Below are positions 42,721 through 50,357 of a DNA stretch of 64,000 nt, piece after piece. The stretch comes from Natrinema zhouii. Its GTDB lineage: Archaea; Halobacteriota; Halobacteria; Halobacteriales; Natrialbaceae. A program made the position numbers and the translations under genes. Where the stretch lies: contig NZ_CP059154.1 of the NCBI RefSeq assembly GCF_013456555.2, forward strand, positions 620,001 to 684,000, given 5' to 3'. Each line of letters starts with the position of its first letter. The first letter of the stretch is position 1. The notes under the pieces were generated by a model that was given only the letters and a program-made list of their open reading frames with translations, ran no database searches and had not been told where the DNA came from.

Positions 42721-43734
42721 ATGCGAGCCGCAGCCTTCACCGACTTGATCGGCCCCGAGGGAGTGAGCGTGATCGAACGGGACGACCCCGAACCCGGCCC
42801 GACCGAGGCGCTGGTCGACGTCGAGGCGTGCGCGATCAATCGTCACGACCTCTGGATCCTCGAGGGGGACTCGGCGATGGTCGACGCCGACGATCTGCCG
42901 TTCGTCACCGGCCTCGACGTGGCAGGCGTCGTGAGCGAAACCGGCGGAGAAGTTCGCGGCCTTGAGCCCGGCGACCGGGTTGTCCTCTGTCCCAACCAGA
43001 CCTGTGGCTCCTGTCGATTCTGCCGCGAGGGGCCCGAGAACATGTGCGAGCGGTTCTCATTGTTCCACGGCGGCCTCGCCGAGACGGCCCGCGTCCGGGC
43101 CGATCGGCTCGTTCCGTTGCCCGAGGGGATGGACGCGACGACGGCCGCCGCGATTCCGACGGCCTACATGACCGCCTACCACATGCTCCGGCGAGCCGAG
43201 GTTGGTCCCGCCGACCTCGTCTTCGTTCCCGGCGCGACCGGTGGCGTTGGCGTCGCTGCGATCCAGCTCGCGGACGTTTTCGGCGCAGAGACGATCGGGA
43301 CGTCCTCGTCGGAAGCGAAGCTCGAGCGGGTCCGCGAACTCGGTCTCGATCACGGAATTCGATCGACGGACCTCGAGGAGATCCGCGACGAGGTCGAGAC
43401 GATCGGCGCACCGGACGGGGTGATCAACCACCTCGGCGGCGAGTTCACCGAACTCGGCCAATCAGTCATGCGCCGCGGCGGGACGATGGCGATCTGTGGC
43501 CGCACGGCCGGCGGCGAATCCACGATCGACGTGACGAACCTCTTTCTCGGCCACAAGTGCATCGTCGGCTCCACGATGGGGACCCAGGACGACCTCCGGC
43601 GGCTCGTCGAACTCGCGGCCGACAGCCGACTGCGGCCCGAAATCGATCGGACGTACGCGCTCGCGGACACCGACGATGCCTTCGCGGCGATGCGGGATCG
43701 CGAGAGCGTCGGCAAGCTCGTCGTCGAGCCATAG
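42721..43734 (+). CDS. Medium-chain dehydrogenase/reductase (MDR) with only a structural zinc site
   Basis: This 337-residue protein has the MDR fold: MRAAAFTDLIGPEGVSVIER, VDVEACAINRHDLWILEGD, FVTGLDVAGVVSETG and the nucleotide-binding VPGATGGVGVAAIQLA. A structural zinc cluster is visible in CGSCRFCREGPENMC. The catalytic-zinc motif GHE is replaced by GLD, as in quinone oxidoreductase-type members. The enzyme is thus likely an NAD(P)H-dependent enone or quinone reductase. The ATG at 42721 is supported by homology; the upstream frame overlaps the xylanase gene. It lies 41 bp after the xylanase and may be co-transcribed. Confidence 0.88.
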   Translation: MRAAAFTDLIGPEGVSVIERDDPEPGPTEALVDVEACAINRHDLWILEGDSAMVDADDLPFVTGLDVAGVVSETGGEVRGLEPGDRVVLCPNQTCGSCRFCREGPENMCERFSLFHGGLAETARVRADRLVPLPEGMDATTAAAIPTAYMTAYHMLRRAEVGPADLVFVPGATGGVGVAAIQLADVFGAETIGTSSSEAKLERVRELGLDHGIRSTDLEEIRDEVETIGAPDGVINHLGGEFTELGQSVMRRGGTMAICGRTAGGESTIDVTNLFLGHKCIVGSTMGTQDDLRRLVELAADSRLRPEIDRTYALADTDDAFAAMRDRESVGKLVVEP

Positions 43735-43796
43735 ATCAGCAACCGCGATTTCGAACGTTTCTCAGACAACCCGTGCGTTCCACCGCCGGGTGGGAA

Positions 43797-43914
43797 TGAA
43801 AGGGGCTTCCGCGCTGGACGAACCCGGACGACGCAAGCACCGCAGGTGAGCGACCGGTGGGAGCGAGCCGAGGCGCACAGCGAGGCCCGGGAGTCCAGCG
43901 CGGAAGGGGCTTTC
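43797..43914 (+). repeat. Long near-perfect stem-loop downstream of the MDR gene
   Basis: The 23-bp left arm (43797-43819) and the reverse complement of the right arm (43893-43914) agree except for three central bases, GGG against CCC; 13 bases of the inner stem pair perfectly (TTCCGCGCTGGAC with GTCCAGCGCGGAA). The 73-nt loop is GC-rich and can extend the stem through CCCGG and CCGGG. A short hairpin CCACC-GCCG-GGTGG (43781-43794) precedes it. It may be a structured RNA or the remnant of an insertion element. Confidence 0.6.
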
Positions 43915-43941
43915 AAGGTACTGCTGACGGGGTTCTCGTCA

Positions 43942-44011
43942 CAGTAGAGAGTAGCCCAGTTTCTGTATACAGAGGCGCGCTCGAATTGAACCGGGCGATT
44001 CGATAACTACG
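43942..44011 (+). repeat. Dispersed repeat copy A (left end of cassette 1)
   Basis: The copy begins CAGTAGAGAGTAGCCCAGTT and ends CGATTCGATAACTACG. It aligns along its full 70 bp with copy D at 45851 (shared start, TTTCT, ACAG/TTAG region and CGATT-GATAACTA end). With the inverted copy B it encloses the small membrane protein gene. Confidence 0.65.
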
Positions 44012-44041
44012 TGTGCGAACATAACGCGATTATACCGTCTT

Positions 44042-44266
44042 TTGCGGTCAGATATACTATATATGCGAAAATCATATATAATTTCAGAACCATTCCTATT
44101 TATGATTAAAAGTCCGAGACTTTTTGGGATCTTGTTTTTGGCCTTTTGTAGCTGGGCTCTCTATATCGAAGGTGGGTGGCTGTTTACGTTACCTATTGTT
44201 CTTCTCGTTGCAATACTGTTAGCACAAGTGGCGCTTGACCTCACTGACGCAGATTCCGACAAGTGA
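44042..44266 (+). CDS. Small two-TM membrane protein, AT-rich
   Basis: This 74-residue open frame (or 54 from the internal ATG at 44102) has two hydrophobic segments (about 30-45 and 48-68) and the charged tail ALDLTDADSDK. Base composition is much more AT-rich than neighbours, with TATAT-like tracts upstream (44050-44095). The internal start MIKSPRLFGILFLAFCSWAL would give a compact two-helix protein and sits behind a better AT-rich promoter. I do not recognise it. It lies inside the segment bounded by repeat copies A and B. Confidence 0.45.
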   Translation: MRSDILYMRKSYIISEPFLFMIKSPRLFGILFLAFCSWALYIEGGWLFTLPIVLLVAILLAQVALDLTDADSDK

Positions 44267-44355
44267 AAGCAGGTGCATCTCAATGGCTCATGTTTTGACA
44301 GCTATCAGTGAAGTCGATTTCTGCTTCGTTACCTACTTGACCTATACTAAACGTG

Positions 44356-44402
44356 GTTTTCACGGCCAACTCTGATCAAAGAAATTGTAGTGTCAACTAC
44401 TG
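44356..44402 (-). repeat. Dispersed repeat copy B (right end of cassette 1)
   Basis: Read on the minus strand, the copy begins CAGTAGTTGACACTACAATT, then TTTGATCAGAGTTGG and GTGAAAACC. It matches copies C and E in order and spacing. It faces copy A, making a 461-bp inverted-repeat-bounded unit (43942-44402). Confidence 0.6.
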
Positions 44403-44479
44403 GTAACTAACTCGGTTCTACAGTACTAGCCGGAAGGCGCTGGCCCGACCTATTTCGGCCTCGTCGCTGTCTCTCAGGT

Positions 44480-45286
44480 ATGACGAATATCGCGATCACC
44501 GGTGCGTCGGGGAACGTCGGCCGGGAAGCCATCGACGCGTTTCCGGACGGCGATCACGATCTCACGCTCTTTTCCCACAGCGAGACCGAGGATCTGGACA
44601 CAACCCCACTCGAGATCACCGACCGCGAGGCGTTCGTCGATGCGCTCGAGGGCCAGGACGTCCTGATCCACCTCGCGGCCAACGCCTCGCCGCGGGCGGA
44701 GTGGGACGAGGTTCGCGGACCGAACGTCGACGGCCTCGCTAACGCCTTCGAGGCCGCGGTCGAAAACGACCTCGAGCGGGTGGTCTTCGCGAGTTCGAAC
44801 CACGCGGTCAACATGCGAAACACCGTCTCGGCGATCCGGCCGGAGTCGACGGTGGGGAGCCCCGAGATCGTCCGGCCGAGCGATCCGACCGATCCGGACA
44901 CCTTCTACGGCGTCACCAAGGTCTTCGGCGAGGCGATGGGATCGTACTACGCGAATCGGCACGGACTCGAGGTGGTGAACCTCCGAATCGGGTGGTTGCT
45001 CACCCGCGACGAACTCCGCCGGGTGTGCGACGAACGCGACGGTGCCGGGGAGCGCTACGCCCGCGCGATGTGGCTCAGCCCCGGCGACTGTCAGCGGGTG
45101 CTCAACGCGGCGACGACGGCGACGCTCGCGGAATCTCCCCTGATCGCCCACGGAATCTCCGACAACGCAGAGCGGTTCCTCTCGCTGTCCGAGACCATGC
45201 TCGAGCTCGGCTACCGGCCCCAAGACGACGCCGAGAACGTGCTGAGCGACGACTCGAGCAGGCGCAGCGGGCTCGAATCGACCTGA
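44480..45286 (+). CDS. NAD-dependent SDR, uronate dehydrogenase/Azf-like
   Basis: This 268-residue extended SDR starts MTNIAITGASGNVGREAID with the NAD-binding G-x-x-G-x-x-G. The segment VVFASSNHAVNMRN resembles the SSNHxxG part of uronate dehydrogenases and of haloarchaeal Azf (NAD-dependent glucose-6-phosphate dehydrogenase). The catalytic YxxxK is in FYGVTKVFGEAM. It is cytosolic and probably acts on a sugar acid or sugar phosphate, which is inference. Its codon use is GC-rich and normal, unlike the AT-rich units on either side. Confidence 0.82.
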   Translation: MTNIAITGASGNVGREAIDAFPDGDHDLTLFSHSETEDLDTTPLEITDREAFVDALEGQDVLIHLAANASPRAEWDEVRGPNVDGLANAFEAAVENDLERVVFASSNHAVNMRNTVSAIRPESTVGSPEIVRPSDPTDPDTFYGVTKVFGEAMGSYYANRHGLEVVNLRIGWLLTRDELRRVCDERDGAGERYARAMWLSPGDCQRVLNAATTATLAESPLIAHGISDNAERFLSLSETMLELGYRPQDDAENVLSDDSSRRSGLEST

Positions 45287-45391
45287 TCCCGTCCATCGAT
45301 TCACGTCACGGTCGTCGATCCGTTGACATTTGTTTCCGCGTGGACCCTTCGAATCGAAAGACGGAATACCGATACGTTCGTACCCGCACAC

Positions 45392-45733
45392 ATGTCGACA
45401 AAGGTGTCCGAGTCGTCGGGCTACGGGCCGAACACCCAGATGTCTCTGTTCGGCTATATCATGGGCGCAATACTCCTGATCGTTCTCCTCCCGTTGATCC
45501 CCGTTCTCGTCCCCGTATGGATTCTCTGGAAACTGTTCATCGCCGACGAGGAGTTCGAACACAGCTTCGAGAACTGGCGACGCGAATCCGGCCGCACCGG
45601 CTCCGACCGTCTCGAAGCCGCGGAAATCGAGCCCGCAGACGCCGCTGCTGAAGACACCGAGGCCGATGACACCGAGACCGAAGACGCCGAACCTGCAGAC
45701 GCGGAAGCCGACCAGACGGCAGCCGAATCCTAA
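45392..45733 (+). CDS. Small membrane protein with acidic tail
   Basis: This 113-residue protein has one strongly hydrophobic segment (about residues 16-42, LFGYIMGAILLIVLLPLIPV) that could form one or two passes. A charged region FIADEEFEHSFENWRRES follows, then a 50-residue tail of Glu/Ala/Asp/Thr. I recall similar haloarchaeal DUF proteins of unknown role. The stop codon is immediately followed by repeat copy C. ATG 45392 is preferred over the longer frame from 45323. Confidence 0.65.
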   Translation: MSTKVSESSGYGPNTQMSLFGYIMGAILLIVLLPLIPVLVPVWILWKLFIADEEFEHSFENWRRESGRTGSDRLEAAEIEPADAAAEDTEADDTETEDAEPADAEADQTAAES

Positions 45734-45782
45734 CAGTAGATAGTAGTACGGCTCTTTCTATTCAGAACTCTCCGTGAAACCC
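45734..45782 (+). repeat. Dispersed repeat copy C
   Basis: The copy starts CAGTAGATAGTAGTACGGCT directly after the stop codon of the preceding gene and ends near CCGTGAAACCC. It shares the first 14 bases with copy D. The same orientation as copies A and D makes it a tandem partner of D 117 bp upstream. Confidence 0.65.
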
Positions 45783-45850
45783 ACGGTGAGTACAGATGCG
45801 AACTGACCGCTGTTTGCTTGTTTTGATGATTTGGGTGAAACCCTATTTAT

Positions 45851-45921
45851 CAGTAGATAGTAGCACGGTTTCTCTATTTAGAAGAACACCTGAAACCGAA
45901 TCAGACGATTTGATAACTATG
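45851..45921 (+). repeat. Dispersed repeat copy D (left end of cassette 2)
   Basis: The copy begins CAGTAGATAGTAGCACGGTT, continues TCTCTATTTAGAAG, then TGAAACCGAATCAGACGATT, and ends TGATAACTATGG. It aligns with copy A over 70 bp and with copy E over about the same length. Confidence 0.7.
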
Positions 45922-45971
45922 GACGACTATCTCACAGAAGATATTTGTCATCCCTTGTCTAAACTTTGGGT

Positions 45972-46454
45972 ATGAACCGTCGTATCTTTCTCACATCGCT
46001 CGGTACTCTCGGTGTCTCGGGTCTTGCTGGGTGTTCTCAGTTTCTCAACGGCGACATTCCCGCCGGGAGTCTCCAATTCGAGAATCGCAGTAATCTCCCG
46101 CATACCATTGGAATTTCGGTTGTTGACGTTGGCGCTGAATCGGAGACGACAGCAGATGGCTACAGCGTCTCTGGAAATGTGACCGTCCCATCTCCGCAAC
46201 GAACATTGACGGCCTCTGCGTCAGTCGCCCCCGATGAGACCAAGACCTTTGAGAATATCTTCACCGAATCGGTATACTACTTAATCGAGTTCACGCTTGA
46301 CGGCACGACGCCCGATACTGGTGAGCCGGTCCCATATAACCCGTCGCTGTCTGGAGGACAGCACCACGCCATTATAATGGGAGTTGTATATGAGTCTGGC
46401 GAATTTTCGTATGTGAATCGTTCGACGGACAACGCTGGCGTCTTCAAACAATAG
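45972..46454 (+). CDS. Tat-type lipoprotein, AT-rich
   Basis: This 160-residue protein has a twin-arginine-like start MNRRIFLTSLGTLGVSGLAG followed by a lipobox cysteine (GLAGC). It should be anchored outside the membrane. The mature part is beta-rich: SLQFENRSNLPHTIGISVVD suggests an immunoglobulin-like fold. Function is unknown. The composition is clearly more AT-rich than the window average. It lies between repeat copies D and E. ATG 45972 is preferred to a TTG six bases earlier. Confidence 0.7.
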   Translation: MNRRIFLTSLGTLGVSGLAGCSQFLNGDIPAGSLQFENRSNLPHTIGISVVDVGAESETTADGYSVSGNVTVPSPQRTLTASASVAPDETKTFENIFTESVYYLIEFTLDGTTPDTGEPVPYNPSLSGGQHHAIIMGVVYESGEFSYVNRSTDNAGVFKQ

Positions 46455-46573
46455 ATCAACCATTTCTGTTGAAATAATTCTGAAATTATATATTTTGACC
46501 CCGCTGCGATAAGTACAGTTACTGTACTGAACGGCAATTACGTGTGCATATTTACTGGAAGGTCTCTTTTCGA

Positions 46574-46804
46574 TCAGGTCTGCGAGTGAGTCCGCTTCGA
46601 AACGATAAAATATACTAGTCCAGAGGGCCCTGCGAGTAGGCCAATAGTAAACCAGACTCCCCCATCAGACAAAATTGAGAATAGCGGACGAGAGGGCTGC
46701 ATTATCACTATCCACACGACACTGCCACTGACAAACATCAGTAGAAAAAACACTGTGCCAAGAAAAGGCCGTTTCCGTAGATACTCGTTCACTCTATTGG
46801 TCAT
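46574..46804 (-). CDS. Small two-TM membrane protein, AT-rich
   Basis: This 76-residue open frame has two hydrophobic segments (about residues 15-36 and 48-68) and short charged ends (MTNRVNEYLRKRPFLG at the start, SKRTHSQT at the end). I do not recognise it. Base composition is AT-rich like the lipoprotein gene it faces. It resembles the protein of the other cassette only in size and topology. It lies between repeat copies D and E. Confidence 0.6.
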   Translation of the reverse strand: MTNRVNEYLRKRPFLGTVFFLLMFVSGSVVWIVIMQPSRPLFSILSDGGVWFTIGLLAGPSGLVYFIVSKRTHSQT

Positions 46805-46869
46805 ATTTGTAGTTCTGCGTATAACGCCTACATAATCGTTACGCCGTACTGATCGCTAACTCTTCGTAC

Positions 46870-46940
46870 TGTACTTACCGAATCGGGTATTTCGGTTTCG
46901 CACCTAATTCTGAATAAAGAAACCGTATCGCCAACTACTG
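46870..46940 (-). repeat. Dispersed repeat copy E (right end of cassette 2)
   Basis: On the minus strand the copy begins CAGTAGTTGGCGATACGGTT, then TCTTTATTCAGAATTAGG, GCGAAACCGAAATACCCGAT and TCGGTAAGTACAG. It aligns with D through the GAAACCGA...CGATT...TAA part. It faces D, bounding a 1090-bp unit (45851-46940). Confidence 0.65.
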
Positions 46941-46979
46941 CTAACGTCGTCCGTTCGTTTTCTCGAGGACGAGTCCTCG

Positions 46980-47990
46980 TTAGTCGTCGGCGTTCGCGGC
47001 CGCGACGAGATCGGACGGCGGGCTGCCCGGCAGCTCGTCGCGGTCGTGGGGTGCTTCGAACTCGAGGTCGGGACCGCGGGCGACGATCCCGTGCGGGTTC
47101 ACGTCGGGGTGGGTCGTGTAGTAATGCTCCTTGATGTGGTCCATGTTCACCGTTTGAGCGACGCCTGACGTCCCATAGAGATCGCGCAGGTACGGCCAGA
47201 GGTTGTCGTACTCACGGATATACTGCACGTTACACATGAAGTGCGTGTGGTAGACTTTGTCAAACCGGACGAGCGTCGTGAACATCGCGACGTCGGCCTC
47301 GGTGAGTCGATCGCCGGCGAGATAGCGCTGGTCAGCCAGCACCTCGTCCCAGTGATCGAGCGCCGCGAAGAGGTCGTCGACCGCCTCGTCGTAGGGATCC
47401 TGCTTCGTCGCGAACCCCGCGCGATAGACGCCGTTGTTGATCGGCTCGTAGATCTCGTCGATGATCCGATCAACCTCGTCTCGATAGCCCTCGGGGTAGA
47501 GATCCACGTCTCGCGAGGCAATCTCGTTGAACTCCGTGTCGAGCATCCGCATGATCTCTTCGGACTCGTTGTTGACGATGGTGTCCTCCCGTTTGTCCCA
47601 GAGTACCGGCACCGTCACGCGACAGGTCGCGTCCGGATCCGCGCGCACGTACAACTCCCGCAGGAAATCCGCGCCGTGGACGTGATCGGGCGTACAGCCC
47701 TCCTTTTCGGGAGTGAATTGCCAGCCGTCCTCGTCGCGGTAGGGATCGACGATCGAGACGGAGATCGCGTCCTCGAGTCCCTTCAGTGCCCGCGTCACCA
47801 GCGTCCGGTGGGCCCACGGACAGGCGGAGGAGACGTAGAGGTGATACCGGCCCGCCTCGGGCTGGAACCGGGCGTCGGGATCGTCTCTGATCTCGTCCCG
47901 AAAGTTCGTCTCCTGGCGTTCGAACGAGCCGTCGTCGTCGGTGTACTCACCCGCGTCGGTCCGCCACTCGCCGTCGACGAGCATGTTCAT
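46980..47990 (-). CDS. Glutathionyl-hydroquinone reductase-like GST (ECM4/YqjG type)
   Basis: This 336-residue protein has the Xi-class GST layout. The active-site cysteine lies in YVSSACPWAHRTLVTRALKG, an N-terminal thioredoxin-like domain follows with TVPVLWDKREDTIVNNESEE, and the helical domain carries YLAGDRLTEADVAMFTTLVR. These enzymes reduce glutathionyl-hydroquinones. Haloarchaea use gamma-glutamylcysteine rather than glutathione, so the thiol partner is probably different. The start at 47990 gives MNMLVDGEW; the frame upstream to 48017 adds nine residues without similarity. It faces repeat copy E 39 bp downstream. Confidence 0.9.
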   Translation of the reverse strand: MNMLVDGEWRTDAGEYTDDDGSFERQETNFRDEIRDDPDARFQPEAGRYHLYVSSACPWAHRTLVTRALKGLEDAISVSIVDPYRDEDGWQFTPEKEGCTPDHVHGADFLRELYVRADPDATCRVTVPVLWDKREDTIVNNESEEIMRMLDTEFNEIASRDVDLYPEGYRDEVDRIIDEIYEPINNGVYRAGFATKQDPYDEAVDDLFAALDHWDEVLADQRYLAGDRLTEADVAMFTTLVRFDKVYHTHFMCNVQYIREYDNLWPYLRDLYGTSGVAQTVNMDHIKEHYYTTHPDVNPHGIVARGPDLEFEAPHDRDELPGSPPSDLVAAANADD

Positions 47991-48103
47991 ACGCGTTCGT
48001 ACGGCGGCGACGTTCAAATGACCTCGCTAACATTCGTGTCACCCGCCTCGAGCCGGCGCGGCTGATGACAAGCGTTTAAGCGGCCCGCGCGAGCACTCGA
48101 GGT

Positions 48104-49213
48104 ATGGCAGACGACGGGGATCGACACCGCCAGAGCCGCCTGTTCACGGACGACGACGGCGGGTTCGACGCCGACCGCGCACGGGACGAGTCACTGCCGG
48201 TCGAGGACGGCGAAGTGATCGACACCGACGACCTCGCGGATCACCAGCGCTACGTTGAGGACCGGGGGATCTACGACGAGCGCAATCGAGTGAACGACCT
48301 CACGGGCAAGGAGTGGAAGTACGCCACGAAGTCCGTGCTCCCCGAGGGCTATCCGCCCGCCGTCCAGCACGACCTGCGCAGCGAACACGGTGGGCAGAAA
48401 CCGCCGCGACTCTGCGCGGAACTGATCGGCCGATTTAGCAAGGCCGGCGACATCGTCCTCGACCCCTTCGCGGGCGTCGGCGGCACTCTGTTAGGCGCGA
48501 GTTTCTGCGAACACGAGGGCACCGGACTCCGGAACGCGATCGGTTTCGAGCGCACCCGACGATGGATCGAGATCTACGAGACAGTCCTCGAGCGCGAAAA
48601 CGAGGAGCGCCGCGAGCGCGGCGAACCGCCGCTGGCCGAGCAGGAGATGCAACACGGCGACTGCGTCGACCTGATCGAGGACGTGCCCGAGGACTCGGTC
48701 GACTTGCTGCTGACCGACGTCCCCTACTGGCATATGGACGAACTCGAGCAGACGCGCAACGAGCGCGAGACGCGTGAGAGCAAACTGGGATCGTTCGATG
48801 GTGCTGCCGGCGCTACCGGCGCTCCCGACACTCCAGAGACCGATCCCGACGGTCGCAATGCGAACGCCGACGCTGATTCGGAGAGGGATCCCGACGACCG
48901 ACAGACGAAGGCCGAGTGGCTCGACGATATGGCGGGCAAGTTCGACCGGTTCACCGACGCCGTCGCGCCGGACGGCCACGTCGTCGTCTTCATCGGCGAT
49001 ATGTACCGCGAGCAGTCCTACGAGTTCCTCTCGGCGGATCTCGCGCGGGCGATCGAATCGACCGCGCCGCTGACCCTCGCGGCGAACCTGATCTGGTACG
49101 ACCCCACGAAGGACCTCCACGTCTACGGCTATCCGTTCTCGTACGTCCCCTCGATGGTCCACCAGAACGTGCTCGTCTTCCGACTCGAGGACGAGCGCGA
49201 AAGCGACGACTGA
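48104..49213 (+). CDS. Orphan DNA (N4-cytosine/N6-adenine) methyltransferase-like protein
   Basis: This 369-residue protein has a SAM motif FxGxG as VLDPFAGVGGTLLGAS (about residues 125-140) and a catalytic (D/N)-P-P-Y-type motif in VDLLLTDVPYWHMDE, where the first P is replaced by V. The flanking GKEWKYATKSVLPEGY and QHDLRSEHGGQKPPRL segments are typical of N4/N6 methylases. An acidic Asp/Asn/Thr insertion of about 45 residues follows the catalytic motif. No restriction endonuclease gene is next to it, so it is an orphan or an RNA methylase. A TATA-like GCGTTTAAG lies 24-32 nt before the ATG. Confidence 0.8.
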   Translation: MADDGDRHRQSRLFTDDDGGFDADRARDESLPVEDGEVIDTDDLADHQRYVEDRGIYDERNRVNDLTGKEWKYATKSVLPEGYPPAVQHDLRSEHGGQKPPRLCAELIGRFSKAGDIVLDPFAGVGGTLLGASFCEHEGTGLRNAIGFERTRRWIEIYETVLERENEERRERGEPPLAEQEMQHGDCVDLIEDVPEDSVDLLLTDVPYWHMDELEQTRNERETRESKLGSFDGAAGATGAPDTPETDPDGRNANADADSERDPDDRQTKAEWLDDMAGKFDRFTDAVAPDGHVVVFIGDMYREQSYEFLSADLARAIESTAPLTLAANLIWYDPTKDLHVYGYPFSYVPSMVHQNVLVFRLEDERESDD

Positions 49214-49327
49214 GCCGTTCCTGTCGGCTACCAGCGTGCGAGTTACAGTCGACAACCAGCCCGACGGACCCGAGACAGTTCTCGCAGCCGGCGCTCGTCT
49301 GACCCCCGTCAGTCGATCGTCTGACGC

Positions 49328-49412
49328 AGTTTTATTGGGGTCCGTCGTGATGAAAGGAACAGGCGCGAGGCGGCCTCCCCACTCCACCCCATCTACCCGC
49401 CTGCGCGCCTGC
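49328..49412 (+). repeat. TATA-like box followed by GC-rich hairpin in a convergent gap
   Basis: AGTTTTATTGG (49328-49338) is followed about 22 nt later by inverted arms CAGGCGCG-AGGCGG (49360-49373) and CCGCCTGCGCGCCTG (49398-49412), paired except for one bulged base. A pyrimidine run follows. The segment lies between the methyltransferase and trkA genes, whose 3' ends face each other. It may be a terminator or a small RNA with its own promoter. Confidence 0.4.
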
Positions 49413-49498
49413 TCCCGTTTCTCTCCCCCCCTTGTCGCATCGTCCTCACTGGTCGAACAGCGAGAGAAACGAATACCCCATCCGGAACTACCCAGACG

Positions 49499-50161
49499 CT
49501 ACGCGCTTGCGGGCAGCAACGTCGATCGGACCTCCTCGGCGCGATCGGCCTCGGTGATGACGGCGACCTCGTCCCCGACCTCGAGTTCGGTTCCCGGAAG
49601 CGGGATCGTCAGCGGTTCGCGGGCGCGGCCGTGGGCGTAGATCCGCGCGGACTCGGGGAGCTCGAGTTCGCTCATCCGTTTCCCGACCGCCGGCGATCCG
49701 TCTCGGATCTCGAGGACGGTCAACTGGAGGTTTGCGGCGAGGTCGGCGACGACGTTGAAGTCGCCGCCCAACAGGGCGGTCTTCGCGCCCGCAGCACCGA
49801 GCCGTTCGGGGTAGATGATCTCGTCGACCTCTTCGGCGTATTTCTCGTAGATGTCCTCGCGGTAGTCTTCGTCGATCCGCAGGACGGTCCGACAACCGTG
49901 GTGGGTACCGACCATACACGCGGCGAAGTTAGCGTTGAGATCGGGCGTGAACGCACCGATCGCATCGGCGGTTTCGATCTCCGCGTCGACGAGGACGTCC
50001 TCGTCAGCGCCGTCGCCGTGCACCGTCTCGAACCCGTCGTCAGTGGCGCGCTCGATCCGGTCCATATCGTCGTCGACGATGATGACCTCGTGGCCCTCCT
50101 CGGCGAGGATCGTCGCCGTCCGCGAGCCGACCCGACCGTATCCCACGATGACAAACCTCAT
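49499..50161 (-). CDS. trkA: TrkA-type K+ uptake regulator (RCK domains)
   Basis: This 220-residue protein has an N-terminal RCK/TrkA-N Rossmann domain with MRFVIVGYGRVGSRTATILA and IIVDDDMDRIERA, which binds NAD(H) or ATP, followed by a TrkA-C domain (about 140-215). It regulates a K+ channel or transporter in the membrane, important for halophiles that accumulate KCl. No K+ transporter gene lies beside it, so it must act with a distant partner. The start at 50161 is the only one that gives MRFVIVGYG. Confidence 0.93.
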   Translation of the reverse strand: MRFVIVGYGRVGSRTATILAEEGHEVIIVDDDMDRIERATDDGFETVHGDGADEDVLVDAEIETADAIGAFTPDLNANFAACMVGTHHGCRTVLRIDEDYREDIYEKYAEEVDEIIYPERLGAAGAKTALLGGDFNVVADLAANLQLTVLEIRDGSPAVGKRMSELELPESARIYAHGRAREPLTIPLPGTELEVGDEVAVITEADRAEEVRSTLLPASA

Positions 50162-50317
50162 GGTATCACGGTACGCGCTCCGAGGTGAAATACGTTGGTC
50201 TCGCCGACAGGAGTTTCCGTTCGATCGGCTGATCGGCTCGAGCCTTCGTCTGGAATAGTACTCAACAATCAAACAATACCCACGAACGTGCCCAAATAGC
50301 GGCCGATTCGGACAAGA

Positions 50318-50326
50318 ACGTTTAAC
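50318..50326 (+). promoter_or_regulatory. TATA-like box for the purine permease
   Basis: ACGTTTAAC lies 32-40 nt before ATG 50358, allowing a short leader. Confidence 0.35.
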
Positions 50327-50357
50327 TCACCGGTGTTGTTACGCTCGAACATCCAAT

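Noticed and set aside
41705..43734. A xylan-utilisation operon (xylanase plus MDR enzyme)
   Set aside because: Only two genes are adjacent; no transporter, xylose dehydrogenase or regulator of such a pathway is present, so a full operon cannot be claimed.
43942..46940. CRISPR array
   Set aside because: The repeats here are few, diverged, unevenly spaced and in both orientations, so they do not form an array.
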